This document shows, piece after piece, positions 50,188 through 58,413 of a stretch of DNA of 64,000 bases; position 1 is the first letter of the stretch, and the number at the start of each line of letters is the position of its first letter. The stretch spans positions 124,001-188,000 of the forward strand of contig JAGTXO010000002.1 of the NCBI GenBank assembly GCA_019448385.1, given 5' to 3'. This stretch comes from Diacronema lutheri. Lineage: Eukaryota; Haptophyta; Pavlovophyceae; Pavlovales; Pavlovaceae. Position numbers and translations under genes: made by a program. The notes under the pieces were generated by a model, which saw nothing but the letters and a program-made list of their open reading frames with translations, was not told the DNA's origin and searched no databases.

Positions 50188-52410
50188 TCAACTCGCATAC
50201 GCACGCGGGCGCGCACCGCCGACGACGCGCAGCAGCGTGTCGGCGTCCACGTCGATGAGTGCATCGACGGCGTGAGAGAGGAAGGCGCGAGACGCGCGCG
50301 CGCGCCGCTGGTGGCTGTGCGGCTGCGCAACGCCCGTGCGCGAGCCGGCGGGCGGCGCGGCGCGAACGGCGGCGGGCGTCGCCGACCTGTGGCCGGCACT
50401 GCCCGTGCTGCGCCGCACACCAAGCGGCGGTTCGTAGGGGAGGCGGGAGGAGGTCGTCGCGGGCGGCGAGACGGAGAGCGTCGTCATCAGCGCGAGCGCG
50501 AGCGGGTCGCGCTCGGCCTCGCACGCGCGCGGCGGCTCGGCGACGGCGTGCGCTCCACCGAGGAAGGTGTGTGCGCGCGCGCGCGCGACGCCGTCGCGTT
50601 CGGCGCCGAGGTCGGGTGGCGCGCCATCGACGAAGGCATCGTGCGGCGCGTCGGCATCGCCCTCCGCGAACCACGGGTGCGCTGCCATCTGCGCAACGCT
50701 CAGCCTGCGCGCGGGCTGCACGACGAGGATCTGCGCGAGCAAGCTGCCCGCAAGCGGCCGCACGCGCGCAGGAATGCGCTGCAGTCCGGCGCGGATGCGC
50801 GCGTAGAGCTGCGCGCTGTTGTCGCCCTCGAAGGGAAGGCGCGAGGTGAGCAGCACGTGCAGGATCACGCCGAGCGACCACGCGTCCGCCTCGCAGCCAT
50901 CGTACGAGGTGGAGCTTTCAAACGTGAGCAGCTCAGGTGCGACATAGTGGGGTGAGCCACATTGCGTACGGAGGAACTCGCCTGCGGGCATCAGCGTGCA
51001 CAGGCCAAAATCGGCGACCTTGACGCAGTACCTCGCCGCGGAGCGCGCGCCCGCGCCGCGCGCCGCGCCGCCCGATGCCGGCCGTGGCGCGGGCGCGCCG
51101 CCGGGCGGGCTGCCGTCGCTGCGCGACGCCTTGAGCGAAGGCGGGGGCGGCGCCGCGCCCCGGTTGGAGTCGGCGACGGACGCGGCGGGCGCGGGCGCGG
51201 CGGCGGCGAGCGCAGGAGCGCACGCCTCCAAAGCCGACGCGCTCGCGCCGCGCGCGGGCGGCGCGCCCGCGTCGGCGGCGGCGGGCGGCGCCGCAGGCGG
51301 CGCCGCGGCCTCGGCCGGCAGAACGTCGACGAGTATGTTCTCAAGCTTGAGGTCGCGGTGCGCGACGCCGAGCGAGTGGCAGAAAGCGACGGCCGAGACG
51401 ACCTGCGCGAAGATGGCGCGCACGTCCGCCTCGTGCAGCCTGCGCCTCTCATTTAAAAGCGCGAGGAGGTCGCCGCCACTGACGTACTCCATCACCATCC
51501 AGATGTGCTCGGGCAGGTGATGGACCTCCTCGAGGCCGATCACGTGCGGGTGGCGCAGGCACTTGAGGATGCAGATCTCCTGCGTCAGCCGGCCGAGCTG
51601 CGACTTGTGCCCGACCAGCTTCGAGCGCGAGATGAGCTTGATCGCGACCTGCCGGCCGCCGGGCGCGGTCGCGAGCTTGACCTTGCCGAAGGTGCCGCTA
51701 CCAATCGTCTTACCAAACACATAGTCGGAGGGCTGCAGGCCGAGCGTCGGCCACCGGCCGACGCGCGCCTTGAGCGCGAGCTCCGACGTTGCGCTCGCTG
51801 GCACAACCGCGTGCAGCGCGCGCAAAAAGCCGTCCGCCTCCGCCGCGTCTGGCGCGATCACAAAGACGCACAGGTACCCGCCAAACGGGCCGCCGCCACC
51901 GCCGCTCGTGCCGGCGGCGGCGGCGGCGGCGCGCTCGGCGGCGCGCGATGCGCGCCGGCGCTCCGCCGCCACGCTCGGCGGCTCCTCACCGTCGGGCGTG
52001 CGCGCCGCCGGCGGCGGCGCGGCCGGAGGGTCGGCCGCCGCGGCCGAGCCGATGCCCGCTGCCGCCGCCGCCTTGACCGCTGCGCTGGCCGCAGCGGCCG
52101 TCGCGGCGTAGGCTGCCGAGGCGGCGGCGAGCGCCGCGGCACCACGACCCGAGTCGGCCTCGAGCTCGATCGCGTGCGCCGGCGCCGTCGGGTCCGTCGT
52201 CGGCCGGAGCGCGACAACCGTGCTGAGCGCGATCGAACCCTTGTACGTGCGGCCGCGCCGGCCGTACAGCTTGAGCTGGTCGGCCTCGACGACGAAATGG
52301 CGCTGCTTAATCACACGGCTCTGTGCCCACGGCGTGCTCGACTTGAGCATGAACGCGCCCTGGAACATGGTCGGCGCGCCATCCCCCGTCGGTACGCCCG
52401 AATCCACCAT
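50188..52410 (-). CDS. PH-domain Ser/Thr protein kinase, SNF1/AMPK-like
   Basis: Frame of 740 codons from ATG 52410. Residues about 16-205 form a PH domain whose strands (QGAFMLKSSTPWAQSRVIKQ, RHFVVEADQLKLYG, YLCVFVIAPDAAEADGFLRA) are split by an Ala/Pro-rich insert of about 90 residues. The kinase starts at 229 (DYVFGKTIGSGTFGKVK) with VAIK Lys 258, HRD 351-353, DFG 467-469, TQCGSPHYVAPELL and AWSLGVILHVLL, an AMPK/SNF1-like activation segment. About 100 Ala/Pro residues are inserted between HRDLKLEN and DFG, which is unusual. The C-tail is Arg/Ser-rich. A PH domain suggests phosphoinositide- or membrane-dependent control. Head to head with the peroxidase gene (73 bp). Confidence 0.9.
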   Translation of the reverse strand: MVDSGVPTGDGAPTMFQGAFMLKSSTPWAQSRVIKQRHFVVEADQLKLYGRRGRTYKGSIALSTVVALRPTTDPTAPAHAIELEADSGRGAAALAAASAAYAATAAAASAAVKAAAAAGIGSAAAADPPAAPPPAARTPDGEEPPSVAAERRRASRAAERAAAAAAGTSGGGGGPFGGYLCVFVIAPDAAEADGFLRALHAVVPASATSELALKARVGRWPTLGLQPSDYVFGKTIGSGTFGKVKLATAPGGRQVAIKLISRSKLVGHKSQLGRLTQEICILKCLRHPHVIGLEEVHHLPEHIWMVMEYVSGGDLLALLNERRRLHEADVRAIFAQVVSAVAFCHSLGVAHRDLKLENILVDVLPAEAAAPPAAPPAAADAGAPPARGASASALEACAPALAAAAPAPAASVADSNRGAAPPPPSLKASRSDGSPPGGAPAPRPASGGAARGAGARSAARYCVKVADFGLCTLMPAGEFLRTQCGSPHYVAPELLTFESSTSYDGCEADAWSLGVILHVLLTSRLPFEGDNSAQLYARIRAGLQRIPARVRPLAGSLLAQILVVQPARRLSVAQMAAHPWFAEGDADAPHDAFVDGAPPDLGAERDGVARARAHTFLGGAHAVAEPPRACEAERDPLALALMTTLSVSPPATTSSRLPYEPPLGVRRSTGSAGHRSATPAAVRAAPPAGSRTGVAQPHSHQRRARASRAFLSHAVDALIDVDADTLLRVVGGARPRAYAS

Positions 52411-52483
52411 GCTCCCCCTCCTCCCCCTGGCCTCCTGCCACCCTAAAAGTGAGTTGAGTCGGGTAGCGTTCGTTACCTGGGCG

Positions 52484-54427
52484 ATGCCGGCGAGTGAGAG
52501 GCGCCGTGCGCCGCGCCTCGGCCTCTGCGCGCGCGAGGACGACGAGGCGCACTTTCGCATGCGCGCGGAGGAGATCCGTCCGGACGCGTGCCTTCCCGTG
52601 TGCTGCACGCTCTCGCCGCGCTGTTCGCTCCTTGGCGCGAGCTGCGCGCGCGTGTTCGCGCCGGTCGGCGCGGGGCGTGAGCTCGCCGCGCTCGGTGTCT
52701 TTAAGTACGCATGCACACCGTGCTGCTCGGTCGAGCCGCTGCTCACCGCGCTCGAGGCGCCCGGCGCGCATCGCCCGTGCACCCACGTGCTCATGCCCGA
52801 CGGCGGCAGTGGCTACAAACGCGTGCCGCGCGTGGTGCTCGCCGTGAGCCTTAAGGACGAGCTCCAGCTGCCCGAGCCGCTGCCGGCGGGCGCGGCGCGC
52901 CCGCCCGAGTCGAGCGGTTTGCACCCGCTCTTTCCGTACCTGGGCGCAGGCGGCCAGCCCTTCGCGCTGCTCGCGCCCCACGCGAACCCCGTGTACGTCA
53001 AGGGCGGCCATTCCGAGGCGCGGCTGCCCAAGCCGAGCGCCGTCTTCGACGCCGTCCTCGCGCGCTCCGCCTTTGAGCCGTGCCCGCGCGGCGCCAACTC
53101 GCTCACGAGCTACTTTGCTCTGCTCGTCGCGCACGAGCTCGTGCGCACCGACGTTGGCCGCGCCGCTGGCTCCGAGCTCGCCGCCGTCGCGACGCCGGCG
53201 ACCGCCGGCGGGCGCACGGCCGGCAGCGACGGCGGCCGACCGCCGCCGTTCGGCTCGGCTGACGGGCAGCGGGCGGGCGTGCTGGAGGAGCGGCCGTGGA
53301 TCAACGCGGCGTCATCGTTTCTCGACCTGCAGAGCGTCTACGGCGGCGACACGCTCTCCGCGCTCCGCGTGCGCGCTCTCGTCGGCGGGCAGCTGCGCGA
53401 CGAAGAGGGGACGGGTGCGACTGGCGCTCGGACGCTGCGGCTGCCCGTCGTGGCGGCGCTGCTCCGCCTCTTCCGCGCGGAACATAATGTGGTGGCGCGC
53501 GAGCTCGCCGCGCGCGAGCCGCGCACGTTTGGCGTCGTGGCGGGCCGGCGCGGCGAGGAGGCATGCTTCCAGGCCGCACGGCGCGTCACGACGGCGATCT
53601 TCGCACAGATCGTCCTCGGCGACTTTCTACCCGCCGCGGCCGGCGCGCCGCGCTGGGCACTCGGCCGCGCGCTGGCAAACGCGCGCCCGTTCCGGCGCAC
53701 GGAGCCCGTACCGTCGCACGTGAGCGCAGAGCTCAAGCTGCTGCTCCAACTGCATGCCGCCATACCCGACGGGTGGGAGCACGGCGCGGGTGGCGCGGCG
53801 GCCGCGCAGCCAGCGCGCGCGGCCGCGGGCGGCGGTGTCGGCGCACAGCCCAAGCACGACGACGGCGCGGTGCTCGGCGCGGCGATGCGCGCGCCGTCGG
53901 GCCGGCTCGGCGCGCAGCACGCGCCGCGCTACCTCAAGGCCGTCGAGGAGCGAGCGGTGCGCTGGTCGCGCGCGATGGGGATGCCGTCCTTCAACGCGGC
54001 GCGCGTCGCGCTCGGCTTGCCCGCGCTGAGCAGCTGGGATGAACTACGCGCGTCGCCGGCGGTGACGGCCAAGCTGGCGAGCCTCTACCCGGGCGGGATC
54101 GCTGATCTTGAGATCTCCGTCGGTGCAGCCGTCGAGGCATCGGCGACGGAGCAGGGCTGGTCGATCGGCGTGACGGCGCTCACGGCGCTGCGTGCGCAGT
54201 GTGTCGCGTCCGTGCTCGGCGACCGCTTCCTGACGGTTGAGCTCACCGCCGAGGCGCTCACGCCGTGGGGCCTGCAGCGCGTGCTCACGACCACTCGGCT
54301 CGCCGAGCTCATCGAGCGGCACGCGCCGATCGGCGAGGCGCTCTCGCGCGCGGACAACGTGTGGAGTGTGCACCGTGCGTCCGCCCGCGCGATGGTCGTC
54401 GGCGTCGAGGCGATGGCGCGTGTGTGA
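52484..54427 (+). CDS. Animal-type haem peroxidase
   Basis: Frame of 647 codons from ATG 52484. Animal peroxidase blocks are visible: WINAASSFLDLQSVYGGD, the proximal-His block RLFRAEHNVVARELAA (compare EHNRLA), ARRVTTAIFAQIVLGDFLP and MGMPSFNAARVALGLPALSS followed by WDEL. A His lies at TSYFALLVAHELVRTDVG, where the distal site would be expected, though the usual FGQFLDHD motif is not clear. The N-terminal part is Cys-rich (DACLPVCCTLSPRCSLLGAS). The family covers cyclooxygenase-like, dioxygenase-like and peroxidasin-like enzymes; lipid oxygenation is one possibility. No obvious signal peptide. Followed at 82 bp by the GT2 gene. Confidence 0.8.
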   Translation: MPASERRRAPRLGLCAREDDEAHFRMRAEEIRPDACLPVCCTLSPRCSLLGASCARVFAPVGAGRELAALGVFKYACTPCCSVEPLLTALEAPGAHRPCTHVLMPDGGSGYKRVPRVVLAVSLKDELQLPEPLPAGAARPPESSGLHPLFPYLGAGGQPFALLAPHANPVYVKGGHSEARLPKPSAVFDAVLARSAFEPCPRGANSLTSYFALLVAHELVRTDVGRAAGSELAAVATPATAGGRTAGSDGGRPPPFGSADGQRAGVLEERPWINAASSFLDLQSVYGGDTLSALRVRALVGGQLRDEEGTGATGARTLRLPVVAALLRLFRAEHNVVARELAAREPRTFGVVAGRRGEEACFQAARRVTTAIFAQIVLGDFLPAAAGAPRWALGRALANARPFRRTEPVPSHVSAELKLLLQLHAAIPDGWEHGAGGAAAAQPARAAAGGGVGAQPKHDDGAVLGAAMRAPSGRLGAQHAPRYLKAVEERAVRWSRAMGMPSFNAARVALGLPALSSWDELRASPAVTAKLASLYPGGIADLEISVGAAVEASATEQGWSIGVTALTALRAQCVASVLGDRFLTVELTAEALTPWGLQRVLTTTRLAELIERHAPIGEALSRADNVWSVHRASARAMVVGVEAMARV

Positions 54428-54508
54428 CCGGTGTGACTGTGAGGTGGCACGGCGGGACTGCCAGTGCGGACGCTGGCCCCGCCGGAAATTTGCATCCTCC
54501 CACAAAAG

Positions 54509-56344
54509 ATGGCTGACGCCTTCGTAGGAGGCGGGCATCGACCGGCGTTGCTCGACCAGATCTCGCGGGGACCGTGCAATGGCACGTGCCGGCGCGTGAC
54601 GTCGCTCGTCATCGCCGCCGCCTTTGTCTTGCCGCTCATCGCGGCGCTGGCGTGGTTCGTCGTCCGACCCCTCGTAAACGACTTTGGCGACCGCGCGGCC
54701 GCAGAGGTGCCGCCCGTTCATCGGCTCACGCCGATGAGCTTCACGCCCTATTTTCCCGTTGACAACGCGGGACAGTGGGCGCTGCTCGTCTGCTTGGCGC
54801 TCGCATGCTTCTTCAACGCGCTCGTCTCTGGCTCAACCTTCCTCCTCTTCATGCGCCGCCGCTTCCAGCAGTGCACGCTCTACAAGCCGCGCTACCCGCG
54901 CAACACGGGCCTGCGCGAGCACCTGCTCGACCGGCCGATCTCGGTGGTGGTGCCGTGCTACCTGCCCAACGAGCAATTTATTCTGCTCGAGACGATCGAT
55001 CACATCCTTACCAAGCTACGCCACGACGGCCCTCTGACGCTCCACATCGTGTACAACACGCCCACGCCGCTCCCGTTCGAGGACGAGCTGCACGCCAAGG
55101 CAGCGCGGCAGGAAGGCGTGCCGCCAGGCCGGCGGCTGGTCGTGACCAAGGTGGAGGGTTCGCGCTCTAAGGCGGAGAACCTCAACGCCGCCTTTGAGGA
55201 GATCGACGACGACGTGACAGCCATCTACGACGCCGACCACCACCCGGACCCCCTCTCGCTTTGCACGTTGCTGCGCAAGTTGCAGAACCACCAGGTCGAC
55301 TGCGTGCAGGGCTCGACGTACATCCGGAACACGGACTCCAGCCTGATGAGCCGCGTCATTGACGCCGAGTTCTTTGTCACGTACTTCATCTACTTCATCT
55401 CGCTGCAGGCAGTCGCGGGGACCGGCTTCTTCGGCGGCTCCAACGCTGTCTGGCGAACGTGCGCGCTCAAGGGCGAGAAGTTCTCCACGACGATGCAGAC
55501 GGAGGACATCGAGCTCGCGACGCGGCTGATCCTCAAGAACAAGCGCATACGCTTCTGCCCCGAGGCGCGCTCGGGCGAGCTCGCGCCGTCATCTCTCGTC
55601 GCGCTTTACAAGCAGCGGCTGCGTTGGGCGATGGGCTGGGAGCAGGTCACGCTGCACCACATTGGGCAGGTGGGCAAGGCGCGGATCAGCTGCTGGCGCA
55701 AGCTCGGGCTCGTGTACATCCTGCCGATGCGCTGGCTCCTCGCCTTCGTCTCCGTCGTCGCTGCGATTGTGACACCGATCCTGTGCTACGTGTACCCGCC
55801 GTCCATCTGGCCCCTCGCTCTCGACCTCCTCTTCACGCTTGGCCTCGTCGAGTCGTCGCTGCTCGTCGCGTGCACGCTGCTCGAGTCAATCTACCACGAG
55901 GCGTTCGTGCAGTGCATCTTCGTCGCGGCCTTCATGCTCCTCTCGCCACTGTACCTCTGCCTGCAGGTGTCGATGCTGCTCGCGTCCATCGTCCGGATCG
56001 CCACCGGCAGGACCGGTGGGTGGGTCGTCACGCAGCGCGCGACCGGTCAGCGCGCGGCGGCGGCCGGCGAGGGTGCGGGCCACGCGCCGCCGGCGTGCAG
56101 CTCGGGCACACACAGCGCAAGCGCCCAGCCCACCGGCCAACGTGACGCACAGCCCAACGGCCAACGTGACGCACAGCCCAATGGCCAGCCGGCCGGCGCA
56201 AACGGCGGCGCGCACCCGCACTTCAGCCGCTCGCCGCCCGCCGCCCGCCACCCGATGCGCGGTCTGGAGCGCTTCTACGCGGCGGACACGCCCTACCGGC
56301 TCACCAGCTCGCCGCCGCTCGGCCTGGCACGGCACACGGCGTGA
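54509..56344 (+). CDS. Membrane glycosyltransferase family 2 (cellulose synthase-like)
   Basis: Frame of 611 codons from ATG 54509. Two membrane helices at the start (VTSLVIAAAFVLPLIAALAW, ALLVCLALACFFNALVSGST) precede the cytosolic GT2 domain: ISVVVPCYLPNEQFILLE, the D,D,D,QxxRW set DADHHPDP, MQTEDIELATRL and YKQRLRWAMGWEQV. Further helices follow (LLAFVSVVAAIVTPILCYV, LALDLLFTLGLVESSLLVAC, FVAAFMLLSPLYLCLQVS). It synthesises a processive or single-addition beta-linked polysaccharide from a nucleotide sugar; the product is unknown. The C-terminal cytosolic tail has a short repeat (DAQPNGQR). ATG is preceded by CACAAAAG. Confidence 0.9.
   Translation: MADAFVGGGHRPALLDQISRGPCNGTCRRVTSLVIAAAFVLPLIAALAWFVVRPLVNDFGDRAAAEVPPVHRLTPMSFTPYFPVDNAGQWALLVCLALACFFNALVSGSTFLLFMRRRFQQCTLYKPRYPRNTGLREHLLDRPISVVVPCYLPNEQFILLETIDHILTKLRHDGPLTLHIVYNTPTPLPFEDELHAKAARQEGVPPGRRLVVTKVEGSRSKAENLNAAFEEIDDDVTAIYDADHHPDPLSLCTLLRKLQNHQVDCVQGSTYIRNTDSSLMSRVIDAEFFVTYFIYFISLQAVAGTGFFGGSNAVWRTCALKGEKFSTTMQTEDIELATRLILKNKRIRFCPEARSGELAPSSLVALYKQRLRWAMGWEQVTLHHIGQVGKARISCWRKLGLVYILPMRWLLAFVSVVAAIVTPILCYVYPPSIWPLALDLLFTLGLVESSLLVACTLLESIYHEAFVQCIFVAAFMLLSPLYLCLQVSMLLASIVRIATGRTGGWVVTQRATGQRAAAAGEGAGHAPPACSSGTHSASAQPTGQRDAQPNGQRDAQPNGQPAGANGGAHPHFSRSPPAARHPMRGLERFYAADTPYRLTSSPPLGLARHTA
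56125..56188 (+). repeat. 24-bp coding repeat in the GT2 tail
   Basis: About 2.6 copies of a 24-bp unit (core GGCCAACGTGACGCACAGCC) encode repeated DAQPNGQR. It is in the disordered C-terminal tail and keeps the frame. Confidence 0.85.
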
Positions 56345-56530
56345 CGGCGGGGCAGAGGGACGAGGGGCCAAAGCCCTCACTGCGCACTTGGCGTGTCTGG
56401 GGGAAAGAGGAAGAGGAGAGGCAGCGGAGATGCGACACCTCGCCTCCACTAGGGACCCGCCGTCATCAACCCCCCCCCCTATACCCCATCCCCCTTTCCT
56501 TTCGACTGCCGGCCATCCTCGTGCGTCGCC

Positions 56531-56824
56531 TCACTCTTGCCGCTTCTCGGCGCCGCGCGTGCTCGGAGTGTACGCCGCCCGAGCGTCGCTCGCTCTTCGC
56601 TCTGCCTCGTTGTTGAGAAGCTTGAACGGAAGCCAGAGCAACGGGATGAGCACGTCAAATACGGCAACGAGCGCGAGCACGAGGGCGAGCAAAAACGCAA
56701 AGGGGTAGTCGCGCACAACTTGCTCGAGCTGCTCGGGAGATTTGCCCGTCGCGCTGCAGACAGCCCCGAGGAGGGCGGCCAGCCACTCGACGAGCAGGGC
56801 GAACGCCTTGTCCGCGGGCGCCAT
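56531..56824 (-). CDS. Small membrane protein of unknown function
   Basis: Frame of 97 codons from ATG 56824. One clear hydrophobic helix (FAFLLALVLALVAVFDVLIP, running on to LLWLPF) follows an amphipathic N-terminus (FALLVEWLAALLGAVCSATG) that could be a second helix. The C-terminus is basic (NEAERRASDARAAY). No family recognised. Composition is not that of an antisense frame. Head to head with the DUF6492-like gene, 71 bp between starts. Confidence 0.6.
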   Translation of the reverse strand: MAPADKAFALLVEWLAALLGAVCSATGKSPEQLEQVVRDYPFAFLLALVLALVAVFDVLIPLLWLPFKLLNNEAERRASDARAAYTPSTRGAEKRQE

Positions 56825-56895
56825 CGTGCCGCCCTTTTGAGCACGATCGCCGACTGGCCGCCGACACGCGCCCGCCCCCGTGACGGGGCGCGGCG

Positions 56896-58341
56896 ATGCG
56901 CGGTGGCAGGCGGGCGGCGTTCTTCACCGCCTGCCTGATCGCCATCCTCGCACTTCTTCGGCTCGAGCTCAACGCGCGCCCCTCAGGGCTCGCGGCCGTC
57001 CCGGGCACGTCTGACGCGCTGCCCTCTCCGTTTGCGACCGTGCTGCCGTGCACGGTCAAGGACGCGCAGTGGCTGGTCGCAAAGATCATGTCATGCGCGC
57101 GCACGCTGAGCGATCAGAACACGCGCGTCGTGCTCGTCATGCTCCCGCGCAGGGACGTGCAGCCGATGCAGGCCGCGCTGCGCGAAGCGTCCACCGAGCT
57201 TCCGGCGCACTGGCACCTTGTGCCCGAGGACGAGGTCCTGCCGAGGCTGACGGAGGACGCGCCCTACCGTCCAAGGATCCCGGGGTGGAACCTGCAGCAG
57301 GCACTCAAGCTGCTCGCGCGCCACCATCCGCTTGTCGCGCTCGCCTCGCCGCCCATCGAATACATTATGACGATCGACTCAGATGTGGTCTGCGCGCTCG
57401 ACTGGGACCACGGCGCGGCAGACCCGCCCGCGCCGGCGCCGGCGCTCGCGCGCGTCGACGCGCGAAGCGCGCAGGTGCTCGGTGGCGGCGACGCGTTTGG
57501 CGGCCTCCTCTCGCCATCGCGGCGCGAGAGCGCCTTCGCGCAGGCGTTCCTGCTGCCGAACGGGCGGATCGTCACATGCGTCGAGCGGCTGTCCGGATGG
57601 TACGGGCAGCGGCACCTCTTGATGACGGCGCTCTCCTTCAACTTTACAGAGTGGCTCAGCGAGGAGCGGCGCGTGCCCAAGCAATTCCAGGGGGCGCACG
57701 TGATGGGCTGGACGCCGCAAATCCTCAGCGTGCGCGCGCTCGACCGGGTGGAGGCCGAGCTCGCGCGCCGCGTGCCCGCGCCGTCCGAGCCGCGCTCGGA
57801 GCCGCCGTCGACGGCAACGTTCCGCCGGCTGGCGGGCAGCACGATGTGGACCGAGTACTTCACCTACTTCCTCGCGCTTGACGCGCTCGGCCTGTGGTCC
57901 ACGTACCACGAGAGCATGTGCGCCGAGCACGGCTCGCGCATCGAGCCCGCGTCCGGCCGGTGCGTTGCGGAGCTGGCGCCCCTCGGCGCGCCCGACGATC
58001 CCGACGCGATCGTCGCGGCGCTCGCGCGCATCAACACCACACGCTCGTCGGCCGTGCCCGGCTGCCTCAAGGTGCGCGTGGACTGCGTGCAGGAGCTCGT
58101 GCTCGAGCTCGGCCACGCCGTCGTGCCGTTCCTCACCGTCAACGACCACAAGCTCGGCGCGGAGCAGGTCGTCCGCGCCGTGCGCGCCACGCTGCGCGAC
58201 CCGCACCGCCACGCGCGCCACGAGACGCTCAAGGCGGCCGCGACGCGCTGCTGCGCGGCGCACCGCTTGCTCTGGCGCAAGGTGGCCGGCCTCGTCTACC
58301 GGCCCTCGTGGCGCATCGTGGACACGTCATGCGCGCGGTGA
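56896..58341 (+). CDS. Type II membrane glycosyltransferase-like protein (DUF6492-like)
   Basis: Frame of 481 codons from ATG 56896. A single N-terminal signal anchor (AAFFTACLIAILALLRLELN) is followed by a lumenal domain with a nucleotide-sugar-like DxD (IEYIMTIDSDVVCALDW), RIPGWNLQQALKLLARHH, GGDAFGGLLSP, RHLLMTALSFNFTEWLSEER, AHVMGWTPQILSVRALDRVE and WTEYFTYFLALDALGL. This order recalls uncharacterised algal DUF6492 glycosyltransferases; assignment is by memory and tentative. It likely modifies glycans in the Golgi. Confidence 0.65.
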   Translation: MRGGRRAAFFTACLIAILALLRLELNARPSGLAAVPGTSDALPSPFATVLPCTVKDAQWLVAKIMSCARTLSDQNTRVVLVMLPRRDVQPMQAALREASTELPAHWHLVPEDEVLPRLTEDAPYRPRIPGWNLQQALKLLARHHPLVALASPPIEYIMTIDSDVVCALDWDHGAADPPAPAPALARVDARSAQVLGGGDAFGGLLSPSRRESAFAQAFLLPNGRIVTCVERLSGWYGQRHLLMTALSFNFTEWLSEERRVPKQFQGAHVMGWTPQILSVRALDRVEAELARRVPAPSEPRSEPPSTATFRRLAGSTMWTEYFTYFLALDALGLWSTYHESMCAEHGSRIEPASGRCVAELAPLGAPDDPDAIVAALARINTTRSSAVPGCLKVRVDCVQELVLELGHAVVPFLTVNDHKLGAEQVVRAVRATLRDPHRHARHETLKAAATRCCAAHRLLWRKVAGLVYRPSWRIVDTSCAR

Positions 58342-58373
58342 GCCCCGGAACTACGCCGGACGATCTGCGGCCC

Positions 58374-58410
58374 TCTTTTTCATTAATTTAATAATTTTTC
58401 TTTTTTGAGG
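58374..58410. other. AT-rich convergent 3' spacer
   Basis: Between the stop of the DUF6492-like gene (58,341) and the BRE1 stop (58,414), the stretch CATTAATTTAATAATTTTTC and flanking T runs are the most A/T-rich bases in the window. It probably contains transcription-end or polyadenylation signals for both genes. Confidence 0.5.
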
Positions 58411-58413
58411 CGC

